A stretch of 64,000 bases of DNA from positions 62,001 through 126,000 of the forward strand of contig JAVHPJ010000243.1 in the NCBI GenBank assembly GCA_036170535.1, in the 5' to 3' direction. This document shows, one piece after another, positions 15,196-24,335 of this stretch. This stretch comes from SSF53 sp036170535. GTDB lineage: Bacteria > Spirochaetota > Leptospiria > Leptospirales > Leptonemataceae. The first letter of the stretch is position 1. Every line of letters starts with the position of its first letter. The translations under genes and the position numbers were made by a program. The notes beneath the pieces were generated by a model. That model was not told where the DNA came from and ran no database searches. It saw nothing but the letters and a program-made list of their open reading frames with translations.

Positions 15196-17133
15196 ATGGG
15201 CTCCACCTTTGGCGGATTCGAAATAGGTAAGCGCGGGCTTTCCGTCCATCAGACAGCGCTGAATGCAACCGGACATAATATTTCTAATGCAGACAATCCA
15301 AATTACGCCCGCCAGCGCGTAACCATGCAATCCATGGATCCGATCTACGAACCGGCTCTGAATCGCGCTCAGGGTCCTGGTCAGATCGGTCAGGGCGTTC
15401 AGGTAGCGGCGATTGAACGCGTGCGTGACGCGTTTTACGATGACCAGATCAGCGCGCTCGAAACCTCCAAAAACTTCTGGGAAGCGCAAGAAGCCTACCT
15501 GACGCAAATGGAGCAGATTCTCAATGAACCTTCAGACAATACACTGCGCACTCTGACCGATCAATTCTGGTCGAGTTGGCAGGAACTGGCGAATTTCCCG
15601 GCCGAAATGGCCCACCGAGAGGTCGTTCTCGAACGTGCGAACGGTCTGGCCACTCGAGTCAACGATACCTACAATAAATTGTCGGAACTCCGACAGCGGG
15701 CAAACAACGAAGTGATCGCATCGGTCAATCAGGTGAACTCTCTGGCCGAACAAATCCGCGACCTCAACGTTCGAATCCTGAAATCCGAGGCGCTGGGCGA
15801 CCGGCCCAATGACCTTCTGGATCGACGCGATGCGGCCATTGAGGAACTCTCGAAAATTGCGAACATTCGAGTGGGACGCTCCGATCGCGACGAGGTTTTT
15901 GTTTTCATCGGCGAGCAAGCGCTGGTGCAGGGCGAGATACTGCGCAAACTCAAAACCACTCCCGACCCGGACAACGAGGGAATGGCGCGCGTTCAATGGG
16001 AACATAATGATCGCGATCTGATCTTAAACGGCGGCCGGCTCGCCGGCTTATTGGACATGCGCGATCGATCCATCGTGGAACGTATAAATGCGATCGACAC
16101 GTTCGCACTGAACATCGCAGACATCGTAAATGAGGCCCATCGAGACGGCTTTGGCCTTAACGGCGCCACCAATCGCGACTTCTTCGATTTGCGATCACTC
16201 TCGTCAAACGCCCGCGGCTCCTATTTGATGCAAAACGCGGCGTCGAATTTCGACCTGAACCAGGATGGAACCGCCGAGGTCACCGCGGTGTTTCGTGCGA
16301 CCGGCGTCAACGTCGTCGATCCTTCGCGTCGCGTCGGCGTCGACGGCACGCTGACCTTTTATAAGAACGACGGCGCCAACACGCCGGTTCGCATCGATTA
16401 TTCGCGCGACGATACCTTGAACGACATCATTCGTCGGGTGAACGACAGCGGCGCTGGTGTGGTCGCGTATATGAACCACGACAACCAACTGGCGCTCAAA
16501 GGCGCAGTGGCTGACGACGATCGCCGGACAAATTTCATGATCCGCCGCATCGAGGACTCCGGCGAACTGCTGGTTGGTTACACTGGCGTTTTGAACAGCT
16601 CCGGCGAGGCCGGCGCATTCGACTTTCGTCGTGTCAATGAGATATCCCGACTCCGTGCGCCCTTACAGGATATTACCCTGACGCCGGTCTTTCACCCGGC
16701 TGCCTACCTTCGAGTTTCCCAGCAGGTTGCCGGCGATCCGGCCAGTATCGCCGCAGGTCGCGGCAAGGACGTAGGCGGCACAGGCGACTACAACCAGGCC
16801 GGAGGCCAATCGGATGGCGCCAACGCTTTGCTCATCGCCGCGGGCCTGAAACAGGCGAGCCGGATGATCGGTCGTCACGAAAACCCGGAACAATTCTACA
16901 ATGCGCTGATTTCCCGACTCGGTACGGAATCGCGCACCGCCCGCGACGCCGCCCTGCGCCAGAAGGACGATCTGGTGCACTTGAGCAGCATGCGCCAGAG
17001 CGTGATGGGCGTCAGCCTCGACGAAGAGATGAGCAATATGGTTCAGTTTCAGCACAGCTATAACGCTTCGGCGCGCGTGATCAACACGCTCGATCAAATG
17101 CTGGATCTGATCATCAATCGACTGGGAGCGTAA
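15196..17133 (+). CDS. flgK: Flagellar hook-associated protein 1
   Basis: FlgK forms the first junction ring between hook and filament; in spirochaetes this is in the periplasm. The 645-residue product has the conserved N-terminus GLSVHQTALNATGHNISN and the C-terminal helix pair SLDEEMSNMVQFQHSYNAS...INTLDQMLDLIINRL, which form the D0/D1 coiled core. It lacks a cleavable signal, as expected for type III export. The start follows AGGAG with 8 bases of spacing, and flgL begins 6 bases after the stop. Confidence 0.97.
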   Translation: MGSTFGGFEIGKRGLSVHQTALNATGHNISNADNPNYARQRVTMQSMDPIYEPALNRAQGPGQIGQGVQVAAIERVRDAFYDDQISALETSKNFWEAQEAYLTQMEQILNEPSDNTLRTLTDQFWSSWQELANFPAEMAHREVVLERANGLATRVNDTYNKLSELRQRANNEVIASVNQVNSLAEQIRDLNVRILKSEALGDRPNDLLDRRDAAIEELSKIANIRVGRSDRDEVFVFIGEQALVQGEILRKLKTTPDPDNEGMARVQWEHNDRDLILNGGRLAGLLDMRDRSIVERINAIDTFALNIADIVNEAHRDGFGLNGATNRDFFDLRSLSSNARGSYLMQNAASNFDLNQDGTAEVTAVFRATGVNVVDPSRRVGVDGTLTFYKNDGANTPVRIDYSRDDTLNDIIRRVNDSGAGVVAYMNHDNQLALKGAVADDDRRTNFMIRRIEDSGELLVGYTGVLNSSGEAGAFDFRRVNEISRLRAPLQDITLTPVFHPAAYLRVSQQVAGDPASIAAGRGKDVGGTGDYNQAGGQSDGANALLIAAGLKQASRMIGRHENPEQFYNALISRLGTESRTARDAALRQKDDLVHLSSMRQSVMGVSLDEEMSNMVQFQHSYNASARVINTLDQMLDLIINRLGA

Positions 17134-17139
17134 TGACCA

Positions 17140-18408
17140 ATGATTCGCATAACTGACATGATGAAGAACAATCAGCTGGTGCGCAACCTCGGTCGCCACC
17201 AGCTTGAATTGGATCGAGTGCAGAATCAGCTGGCGACTGGCGAACGCATCCAGGCGCCGTCGGACGACCCTGGCGCTGCGACCAATCAGATGTACTTTCG
17301 CACACGCGTCGATGAACTCGATCAATTCGCGTCCAACATAGACGAGTCGCGCAACCGCTTGAACTTAATGGATGGTCAGCTCGATCGCGTCGGTGAGATT
17401 TTTCAACGCGTTCGGGTGCTCGCAGTCCAGGCTTCCAACGGCATTTATCAAGGCGACAATGCTTTTGAACTCAAAAACGCCATTGCCAAAGAAGTCGATC
17501 AGCACTTGCGCGCGCTCATCGAAATCGCCAATGGCCGCGACTCCACAGGACGTCCGCTCTTTGGCGGTCACGTTTCCGAACGGCCGCCTTTTGAACCGAT
17601 TGAATCCAACATCCGCGGATTGCGCGGCGTGGAACTCGCCAATCAGATTATCCAGGTGGAATATCGCGGAGACATCGGCCGCCAGCTTCGCGAACTCGAC
17701 CGAGGACAATACCTCGATGTTAATCTTCCCGGGAACAAGGTCTTCTGGGGCACCAATGTCACTCTGACCGGTTCGGTCGACAATTCGGGCTACTCAGCCA
17801 CTACAGATCAGGTGTTTAAAATTGACGGCGCCGAAATTCGCGTCGCCGCGGGTGACACTATCGACGACATCATCGACAAGATCAACAATGCGAACATCGA
17901 AGTGCGTGCAAGTAAGATCGGTCAAGACTACCTCTCGTTGCACACTACTACCCCGCATCAAATCTGGTTGGAAGACGTGGAAGGCGGCACCGTATTGCGC
18001 GACCTGGGACTGATTAACGCCAACAAGGCCGAGCCGCCGAACAATTACTCGGATACGGCGCGCGTCTCAGGCCTCAGCATTTTCGACGTGCTTATTAAGT
18101 TCCGTAACGATCTTCTGGCCGGCGACCAGCTGGAAATCTCGGGGCGCGACCTGGGCAATCTGGATGAATCCCTCAATAACGTGCTCCGGTATCGCGCCGA
18201 AGTCGGCGCGCGGCAAAACCGCGTCGACCAGCACGAGAAACGCGTCTCCTGGGATCAGACCTTCATGCAGGAACTGTTGGTGAAAAACCAGGGCATCGAT
18301 TTTCCGGAGACGATCATCAGCCTCAAATGGCTGGAGACTATCAATCAGTACGCGATGAACGTCGGCGCTCGCATCATCAAACCGCAACTGATGGACTTCC
18401 TCCGGTGA
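17140..18408 (+). CDS. flgL: Flagellar hook-associated protein 3
   Basis: FlgL is the second junction ring, bridging FlgK and the flagellin filament. The 422-residue product begins MIRITDMMKNNQLVRNLGRH and has the flagellin-like N-terminal helix (LATGERIQAPSDDPGAA). It ends in a helical segment (WLETINQYAMNVGARII). It is longer than enteric FlgL (about 317 residues), with the extra length in the middle domain. It sits 6 bases after flgK and 56 bases before fliW. Confidence 0.96.
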   Translation: MIRITDMMKNNQLVRNLGRHQLELDRVQNQLATGERIQAPSDDPGAATNQMYFRTRVDELDQFASNIDESRNRLNLMDGQLDRVGEIFQRVRVLAVQASNGIYQGDNAFELKNAIAKEVDQHLRALIEIANGRDSTGRPLFGGHVSERPPFEPIESNIRGLRGVELANQIIQVEYRGDIGRQLRELDRGQYLDVNLPGNKVFWGTNVTLTGSVDNSGYSATTDQVFKIDGAEIRVAAGDTIDDIIDKINNANIEVRASKIGQDYLSLHTTTPHQIWLEDVEGGTVLRDLGLINANKAEPPNNYSDTARVSGLSIFDVLIKFRNDLLAGDQLEISGRDLGNLDESLNNVLRYRAEVGARQNRVDQHEKRVSWDQTFMQELLVKNQGIDFPETIISLKWLETINQYAMNVGARIIKPQLMDFLR

Positions 18409-18464
18409 TGGCGGCGCCGGCGAAAGTCATCGAAACTCCAAACGATAACAGAGCAGGTACGTGC

Positions 18465-18908
18465 ATGTCGACGTTGGCGACTAAAGCCCTCGGAAAGGTC
18501 GAAATTAATCCGGACGAGATCATTGAATTCCCGGAGGGCCTCTTTGGCTTTCACGAATTCCGGCGCTTCGCCCTGCTTGCGGAGAGTTCCGAGTCCGTTT
18601 TCAAATGGCTCCAGTCCGCCGAGGAACCCGGCTTGGCTTTCGTCGTTATCGAACCGGAACTATTCCTGCGCACGCCTTACAAACCCGATCCGGCGCCCGG
18701 GGAACTCGAGGCCCTTGAAGTGCAGAGGGCCGCAGATTGCATGATCTATGTGATTGTGACCATTCCCGAGAATAACCCGCAAAAGATGACGGCCAACCTG
18801 CAGGGGCCGATCCTCATTAACATAGAGAAGAAATTGGGCCGCCAGGTGATATCACATCAGGAAGGCCACCGCGTCCGCGTCTCCATCCTGGAACAACTGG
18901 AAGGCTGA
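18465..18908 (+). CDS. fliW: Flagellar assembly factor FliW
   Basis: FliW binds CsrA and releases it when flagellin is exported, linking filament assembly to flagellin translation; it also binds flagellin. The 147-residue product has the family pattern IEFPEGLFGFHEFRRFALL, LAFVVIEP and NLQGPILIN. It begins at MSTLATKALGKVEINPDEII; the open frame extends further upstream but no family similarity does. csrA starts 2 bases after its stop, the classic fliW-csrA pairing of Bacillus and spirochaetes. Confidence 0.96.
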   Translation: MSTLATKALGKVEINPDEIIEFPEGLFGFHEFRRFALLAESSESVFKWLQSAEEPGLAFVVIEPELFLRTPYKPDPAPGELEALEVQRAADCMIYVIVTIPENNPQKMTANLQGPILINIEKKLGRQVISHQEGHRVRVSILEQLEG

Positions 18909-18910
18909 TT

Positions 18911-19147
18911 GTGCTCGTACTGGCCAGGCGAATCAACGAATCGATCATGATCGGCGACGACATTGAAGTCGTCGTGGTCGATATCAAAGGCGATCAGATA
19001 AAGCTGGGCATTCGCGCGCCCCGCACCGTCAGCGTGCATCGCTCAGAGGTGTACCGTGAAATCCAGGAACAAAATAAACGCGCCGCGGAGTCGACGCCTC
19101 AGTCCCTCGAAAACCTCGGAGATCTGCTCAAAAAGAAAAAAAAGTAA
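18911..19147 (+). CDS. csrA: Carbon storage regulator CsrA
   Basis: CsrA is a small dimeric RNA-binding protein that blocks translation by binding GGA motifs at ribosome sites. The 78-residue product has the typical MLVLARRINESIMIGDDIEV start, a GTG codon read as Met, and APRTVSVHRSEVY, which includes the conserved RNA-contact Arg/His region. The C-terminus carries a Lys-rich tail (LLKKKKK). In this organism flgK, with its palindromic leader, is one possible target, but no flagellin gene is in the window. Confidence 0.97.
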   Translation: MLVLARRINESIMIGDDIEVVVVDIKGDQIKLGIRAPRTVSVHRSEVYREIQEQNKRAAESTPQSLENLGDLLKKKKK

Positions 19148-19283
19148 CTCGCCGCCGCTTCGCACGGCCACGCTTGTATTTATTCCGTTTTATATAGTTT
19201 TCTTATCGCACTTTCCGCTACCGCATTCCACGACGCGAGCTGAGACAGTTTACCCGCGCCCGTCGAGCTCATCTGAAATAAGA

Positions 19284-19547
19284 GTGACGAATCGTCGCTA
19301 TATCAGTCAGCTGTTAATTGAAGCGGAAGATGATAAGTATTATTTAGTAATCATCTCCACTCACCCGGGTCCCTGGGCTTTTCACGCGACTTCGCACCCT
19401 TTGCGTTACGAATGTTTCGCCCCGCGCGCCTGTTTGAGCGAGCTTCGTCGGCTTGATGAATTTCTTAAGAGCGGTTGGAACATACGGCTACGAATTGCGG
19501 GCTCGCAGATCGTTGCACTGGAGTACCTTTCGCCTTCGGGCGGCTAG
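19284..19547 (+). CDS. Small hypothetical protein between csrA and the PP2C phosphatase
   Basis: The product has 87 residues from a GTG start. It begins TNRRYISQLLIEAEDDKYYL and ends with a short hydrophobic strand pattern (IRLRIAGSQIVALEYLSPSGG), suggesting a small beta-rich fold. I recognise no family. There is no clear ribosome site, and the frame stays open upstream into csrA, so the start is uncertain. The strand-like alternation and tyrosine/acidic content make it look coded rather than random. Confidence 0.45.
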   Translation: MTNRRYISQLLIEAEDDKYYLVIISTHPGPWAFHATSHPLRYECFAPRACLSELRRLDEFLKSGWNIRLRIAGSQIVALEYLSPSGG

Positions 19548-19584
19548 ATCGCTCAGCAGCGGCGCCGGCTTCATTCGCCGCACG

Positions 19585-20919
19585 GTGAACGAAGTGCGCC
19601 GCACTTTAACCTCTTCGCTTGGTTTCGCCAGAAACTGCTGGCACGGCCGTGAGCGGCCGCCCGGCGTGCGCGCCGACGGCGTACAGCGCGCCCTTTCCAA
19701 CCTGGAACGCTGGGGGATCGCCGCTTTTGGCGCCAGTTCCGCGTTTCTCAAGGCGATCGAAGCGGCGATGACCGGCGACATCTGCTCGCTCTGTCAGGCG
19801 GGACTGGCGGGTCTTGCAACGACGCTGGTCCTTGCGGCGCCGCCCGCCCGGAGCGCGCGAATCTACTCCGCTTATTATATCCTCGCCTTTTTGCTTTTGC
19901 GCTACGATCCCCTGGCGTGGCCGCCGCAACTCGTCCAGGAGGGCGGATTCCTGCTGTATGTCGCCGCACTGCTCTCGCAATCCCTGCGCCCCGGCCGTTG
20001 GCCCGGACTGCCGGTCGTTTTTTTCATATTGCTGCATTTCGCGGTCGAGTCGTATTACTTTCCGCAAAGCGACATCGACACTCTGCATCGCAGTTTCACC
20101 CTGACCTGGGCCGCAGGTTTCGCACTCTTCCTGGAACTCACGCTGTATTTTCTCACCTTGCAGTACCTGGCCTTGCAGGCGGAACGCAGCCGCGCGGATC
20201 GCGAACTGGATCTCGCCCGGCGCGTGCATCAGCGACTATTCCCGGCCTTTCATGAAAACGAGCGCTTTCGGCTTTTCGCGCGGCGACTGCCGGAAAATCG
20301 CACGGACGGCGATCTCTACGATGTGATTCGTCTGCGCGAAGGCGACGCCGGTGTTTTTCTGGCGGATGTTTCCGGACACGGCATCTCCAGCGCTATGATG
20401 GGCGCCGCCCTGAAAATTTCTCTCGGTCAGGCGCCCTATCAGGTGCGCAAAGATCCGCAAGCGCTGATGAATTACCTGGATCGCGCGCTCGCGCGCGATT
20501 TTGACAGCCATCACGCGTCGGCCATTTATGTAATGTTTCAGTTCGCAGCCGGACGCGTCCAGATTGCCAATGCCGGGCATCCCGCCCTGCTGTACGCCCC
20601 GGCCGGCGGCGCTTTTACGGAAATTGTCACGCAGGGCGCGATCCTCGGATTCGAATTGCAAAATCCCGTGGCGCCGATCGTGGAGCGGCCGCTGTTTTCC
20701 GGAGATCGCTTCCTGCTCTACACGGACGGCCTGATCGAATACGAGAGTCCGACGAGCGGGCCGGGCGCGCGCCTCCTGGATATGCCCGGCCTCTTACGCG
20801 GACTCGAAACGCTGAACGGCGCCGCTCTGATCGATGCCGTGCTGGAACGTGTGCAGGCGCAGCCCGACTTTGGCGCCTTCGCTGACGACGTCACGCTGGC
20901 GCTGATCGAAATCCGCTGA
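19585..20919 (+). CDS. Membrane-anchored RsbU-type PP2C phosphatase
   Basis: SpoIIE/RsbU-type phosphatases remove phosphate from anti-anti-sigma proteins in partner-switching signalling. The first part of the product (to about residue 200) has five or six hydrophobic segments. A short coiled linker (LDLARRVHQRLFPAF) then leads to the PP2C domain. Metal-binding Asp residues are seen in GDLYDVI (about 242), ADVSGHG (260), TDGLIEY and ADDVTLALI. No HAMP, PAS or GAF domain is visible, so sensing would be by the membrane part. The start is uncertain: GTG 19585 is given, while ATG 19456 would overlap the previous small gene by 92 bases. The substrate protein is not in the window. Confidence 0.85.
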   Translation: MNEVRRTLTSSLGFARNCWHGRERPPGVRADGVQRALSNLERWGIAAFGASSAFLKAIEAAMTGDICSLCQAGLAGLATTLVLAAPPARSARIYSAYYILAFLLLRYDPLAWPPQLVQEGGFLLYVAALLSQSLRPGRWPGLPVVFFILLHFAVESYYFPQSDIDTLHRSFTLTWAAGFALFLELTLYFLTLQYLALQAERSRADRELDLARRVHQRLFPAFHENERFRLFARRLPENRTDGDLYDVIRLREGDAGVFLADVSGHGISSAMMGAALKISLGQAPYQVRKDPQALMNYLDRALARDFDSHHASAIYVMFQFAAGRVQIANAGHPALLYAPAGGAFTEIVTQGAILGFELQNPVAPIVERPLFSGDRFLLYTDGLIEYESPTSGPGARLLDMPGLLRGLETLNGAALIDAVLERVQAQPDFGAFADDVTLALIEIR

Positions 20920-20934
20920 TATCAATCGCCCGAC

Positions 20935-21363
20935 TTATTTTGCTTCCGGAGGAATGACTTTGCAGACTCCGGTTGAAACCACCTCGCCGCGCTGATTCTT
21001 CCACTCAATATCCATCTCGACGGCGCGAATCCGTTCGACTTTACGCACGACGGACGCCGAGCAGGTGATCGTGTCGCCGGGATACACGGGCCGCTTGTAA
21101 CGCTGGCTGACCTCGAGTGCAACCGTGCCGAGTCCGGGCAGCTTCATGCCCAATATGGGCGCGAGTAAAGAACCGGCGAGTCCGCCATGTGCGATGCGCC
21201 GCCCGAAGGGCGTCGTTTTTGCATACTCTTCGTCCACGTGCACGGGATTGAAGTCGCCGCTGATGCCGGCGTACAGGTAAATATCTGTTTCCGTAATCGT
21301 CTTGGTAAAACTCGCCGTATCGCCGACTTGAATTTCTTCGAATGACTTGCCGCGCTGGTACAT
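20935..21363 (-). CDS. MaoC-family (R)-specific enoyl-CoA hydratase
   Basis: This is a hot-dog-fold hydratase of the MaoC/PhaJ kind, which adds water to trans-2-enoyl-CoA. The 142-residue product has ISGDFNPVHVDEEYAKTT, containing the catalytic Asp and His, followed by RIAHGGLAGSLL. The start was set at MYQRGKSFEEIQVG because similarity begins there. It stands alone between convergent rsbU-like and divergent membrane genes, so the pathway (beta-oxidation or acyl-chain supply) is not shown by context. Confidence 0.9.
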   Translation of the reverse strand: MYQRGKSFEEIQVGDTASFTKTITETDIYLYAGISGDFNPVHVDEEYAKTTPFGRRIAHGGLAGSLLAPILGMKLPGLGTVALEVSQRYKRPVYPGDTITCSASVVRKVERIRAVEMDIEWKNQRGEVVSTGVCKVIPPEAK

Positions 21364-21421
21364 CGGCAAAATACAATTCGCCGGGGGGTGCGTGTCAATC
21401 ACGCACGCTCTGAAAATCCTC

Positions 21422-21937
21422 ATGGACTATTCGCCCCGCACCCTGGTGCGTCATGCTGCGCTTTTCGCGCTGCTCGCGTCCGTCCCGGCCTGGTCAAATC
21501 CCGCCTGGCCGGACTGGTTCGCAACGCACGCCGGATTTTACGCCCTGTTGCTGGCGCTCGCTGCAGGCGCGGGGCTCGCGGCCGACTGGCTGGCGCGGCG
21601 GCGCCTCTTGAGCCGCGCGTGGCTGCGCTTAGTCGGCCGACTTTTACGACGGCCGGCCTTGCTGCGCCGCGCTGCAAAGGCCGCGGTTGCAACGCCGCGA
21701 CCGGTCGAGTGGATATATTTGTGGGCGGCCTGCTCCCGCTGCATTGCTTACTGGTCGGCGTTCGCCATGGGTTTCGCACTGGCCTGGGCGCTCTGGCCGT
21801 GGAACGCAGGATGGAACATGTGGCTGCCGCGCGTCTACTTCGGGTTGTTGGCGGCGTCAGCTGCGTCGAGCCTTGCGGTGGGCGCTTTCCTCTATCGGGA
21901 AATTCGCTCCACAAATGACGGCGCAGATTCGCGCTGA
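21422..21937 (+). CDS. Hypothetical membrane protein
   Basis: The product has 171 residues and about four hydrophobic segments: residues 12-25, 38-55, 107-128 and 137-155. A basic, Arg-rich loop lies in the middle (LARRRLLSRAWLRLVGRLLRR) and is probably cytoplasmic. It contains a Cys-Ser-Arg-Cys motif (WAACSRCIAYW) at the edge of the third helix. I recognise no family. It begins 58 bases from the divergent MaoC gene, and the thioredoxin-fold gene follows 96 bases downstream. Confidence 0.6.
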   Translation: MDYSPRTLVRHAALFALLASVPAWSNPAWPDWFATHAGFYALLLALAAGAGLAADWLARRRLLSRAWLRLVGRLLRRPALLRRAAKAAVATPRPVEWIYLWAACSRCIAYWSAFAMGFALAWALWPWNAGWNMWLPRVYFGLLAASAASSLAVGAFLYREIRSTNDGADSR

Positions 21938-22033
21938 ACTTTTGTGGCTACCTTTTTGCGCTTTGCTATACTGAAGCGGGAGTCGGCCCCACAGCCGTAC
22001 GCGACCCGCGGGAATGTCGCAGGTAAAAGCAGC

Positions 22034-22570
22034 ATGAATATCGAAGACGTCTTGCGTAAGCGCAACTGCCACAATGGACATAACATTGCGGACCTCACCT
22101 ACGAATTGCCGGTGCTGTTTGTCTTTCTCCGCCATCTGGGCTGCACGTTTTGCCGCGAAACCCTGCACGAACTGGCGGCGCAGCGCCGGGATATCGAGCT
22201 GGAAGGCGCGGCAATCGCCCTCGTGCACATGAGTCCGGCCGAGGAGGCGGAAGAGATCTTTAACAAGTATCAGCTTAACAATGTCATCCGCATCGCTGAT
22301 ACCGAACAGGAACTCTACCGCGCCTTTCATCTTTCACGCGGTTCCCTGCATCGACTCCTGGGCCTCAAGGTATGGGTGCGCGGCTTTATCGCCGGAGTCG
22401 TCCGGGGCCATGGTCTGGGTCCGCGCATGGGCGATGTGGCGCAAATGCCGGGAGTCTTTCTCGTGCATAACGGCGACGTGGTGCGCGAGTTTCGACATCT
22501 CAGTCCCGCTGATCGACCCGACTACGTCAGTATGGCCAGCTATCCCTTCGAGCTGGAAAAAGTCCGCTAA
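22034..22570 (+). CDS. Thioredoxin-fold AhpC/TSA-like protein
   Basis: The 178-residue product belongs to the AhpC/TSA-type thioredoxin-fold group also seen in SelL/PRXL2-like proteins. The motif LRHLGCTFCRETLHEL gives a CxxC redox centre after a beta strand. The Pro/Val-containing PGVFLVHNGDVVREF is the cis-Pro-like strand and hairpin near the C-terminus. It lacks a signal peptide, so a cytoplasmic role in peroxide or disulphide reduction is likely but unproven. ATG at 22034 was chosen since similarity begins at MNIEDVLRKRNC. Confidence 0.8.
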   Translation: MNIEDVLRKRNCHNGHNIADLTYELPVLFVFLRHLGCTFCRETLHELAAQRRDIELEGAAIALVHMSPAEEAEEIFNKYQLNNVIRIADTEQELYRAFHLSRGSLHRLLGLKVWVRGFIAGVVRGHGLGPRMGDVAQMPGVFLVHNGDVVREFRHLSPADRPDYVSMASYPFELEKVR

Positions 22571-22636
22571 CCCTGCCAACCGGGCGTTTTCACACGCGCG
22601 ACCGAACCCGCACATGGCGCGCACCGTCCAAAAGCC

Positions 22637-23611
22637 ATGTTGGCTTCCGAGTTTCGCGCTGCGCTTCGATCTTCGCTCCCCGGGTTGCTGCTTGTCGGCG
22701 CACTCCTCGCTGGCGGCTGCAGTGAAAATAAAGAAAGCCCGGCTGAATTTTTTCAGGCGGACGACGCAAGCGGGGCGGATGTCGCGTCGGAGCAAACCGC
22801 GCGCACCGCGCGCACCGCGCCGTCCGCTCCTCCGGGCGCACGCTTCCCCGGCGCCGAAGACGAGCGGGCCGCCGGCGCCGCCGGAGGAGAAGTAAACTCC
22901 GTATTCAGCGGCGCTAACCTCGGACGCCTGCAACTCAAGCCTTTTGAGAACGCCCAGGATCGCATCCTCGAATATCAGCTCAATCTGGTCTATCGTACGG
23001 ACGACTTTCTCGAAAAGCGCCGGGCGCTCTACGCACTTGCCGCTCGCTACGGATTTCTGCAACAGGCGAACGCTGTCGCGGACAACGCATCGATGAGCGC
23101 GACCTTCCGCGTCGCATCGGACAAGATCTTTCCCTTGCTGGACGAACTCGACGCACTGGGCAAGCTCGAAAGCGAATCGATTAACGTCGTTGATCATACG
23201 GAAGCGCTCTATCGCGCACAACGCCGCATCGCTCGCGAGCAGGAGCGCGCTCTACGGCGCGCCCAGGGACCGCAAACTGCGCGCACATGGGCGGAGAAGG
23301 AGCAAATGATTTCGGCCAGCGAAGACGCGGAAGATGCGGAAACCTTAAATCGTTGGCGAACGCTGGACAACGCGCGCTGGGCGACCGTCAGCGTCACGCT
23401 GCTCGGCCCCGACGTGCCGGAGCAGGTGCAGGTTCCCGCATATCGCAATGCGTTCGTCTTTCTGGCGAATTTTTTACTGGAGCTGGCCTACTATCTGATC
23501 TTGTGGGCGCCGCTCTGGCTCGCGGCGGCATTCCTCTGGATCAAGCGCGGCGTATTCGTCCGCGCCTACCAACGCATTTTTTCCGCTAAGAGTCAAACCG
23601 CGGGCGAGTAA
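22637..23611 (+). CDS. DUF4349-like lipoprotein
   Basis: The 324-residue product has a lipobox (LLLVGALLAGGC), a disordered Ala/Thr/Pro-rich stretch to about residue 90, and a middle domain. That domain carries the DUF4349 pattern SATFRVASDKIFPLLDELDALGKLESESINV, a coiled-coil helix, and a strand (ATVSVTLLGP). It ends with a transmembrane helix and a basic tail. In DUF4349 proteins this resembles a periplasmic domain tethered at both ends. Function is unknown. The 3' end overlaps the convergent dsbA-like gene by 19 bases. Confidence 0.75.
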   Translation: MLASEFRAALRSSLPGLLLVGALLAGGCSENKESPAEFFQADDASGADVASEQTARTARTAPSAPPGARFPGAEDERAAGAAGGEVNSVFSGANLGRLQLKPFENAQDRILEYQLNLVYRTDDFLEKRRALYALAARYGFLQQANAVADNASMSATFRVASDKIFPLLDELDALGKLESESINVVDHTEALYRAQRRIAREQERALRRAQGPQTARTWAEKEQMISASEDAEDAETLNRWRTLDNARWATVSVTLLGPDVPEQVQVPAYRNAFVFLANFLLELAYYLILWAPLWLAAAFLWIKRGVFVRAYQRIFSAKSQTAGE

Positions 23612-24228
23612 CGCGCGAGCAAGGCGTCAATGCGCGCCCGAAGATCTTCGAAGCCCAGGTAGCCCTGGGTCACAAGGACATTGGTATCGCCGGCATTCAA
23701 AACCAGCGTCGGAAACGCCCCGATGCCCCAGCTGCGGGCGAATTCAAACTGCTGGCGCATGATTGTCTCCGTCGCAGGCGCGGCGTACGTCTCGGCGAAC
23801 TGGGCTGGCTCATAGCCGCTGTCGACGGCGGCTCTTTGATAGGTTTCCAGGGCCGCCGGATCCTCCGCGTCGCGATAGAAGCGCCGCTGTAATGCGTGCT
23901 GGAATTCCAGCGTGCGGCTGGAATCCAGCAAATTCGCCGCCGCCACCGCGCGACAGGCCGGCGCAGTATTGTAAACAAAACCAGGACGCTTTTCGAAAAA
24001 CGAAAAATCAAACTCGGCGCCGGACGCCTGCTGAACCATTTCCCAGTGATGCGCGATTTCGCGCGCCAGACGCTCGGGCAGGGGGCGGTCCTCATCCGGT
24101 CGGAGTCCGCCGACCACCACGCTCACCGGCGCTCGATCGCCGTACGCCACGGCAATCGCTTCCATGCCGGGCCCGAAGCCGTAACACCAGGAGCACATCG
24201 GATCAGTGAAGTACAGGAGGGCTGGCAT
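23593..24228 (-). CDS. DsbA/FrnE-family thioredoxin-like oxidoreductase
   Basis: The 211-residue product begins MPALLYFTDPMCSWCYGFG, giving a CxxC active site at residues 12-15 in the FrnE/DsbA-family setting. The helical insert between the two halves and the C-terminal cis-Pro strand (GIGAFPTLVLNAGDTNVL) follow. There is no signal peptide, so it is probably cytoplasmic, as for FrnE-like members, and may reduce or isomerise disulphides or act on small thiols. The start follows AGGAGGGC upstream. Its 3' end overlaps the DUF4349 gene by 19 bases. Confidence 0.9.
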   Translation of the reverse strand: MPALLYFTDPMCSWCYGFGPGMEAIAVAYGDRAPVSVVVGGLRPDEDRPLPERLAREIAHHWEMVQQASGAEFDFSFFEKRPGFVYNTAPACRAVAAANLLDSSRTLEFQHALQRRFYRDAEDPAALETYQRAAVDSGYEPAQFAETYAAPATETIMRQQFEFARSWGIGAFPTLVLNAGDTNVLVTQGYLGFEDLRARIDALLARYSPAV

Positions 24229-24335
24229 GCTGTTTTGAACCGCCGCCCGGGGGCCGGTTACAATTTTTGCCGTCCAAAAAATCGGCTTGCTCTATTGCAG
24301 CGCGCGGCCATGATCCGCTTCGAGGATTTCCAATT

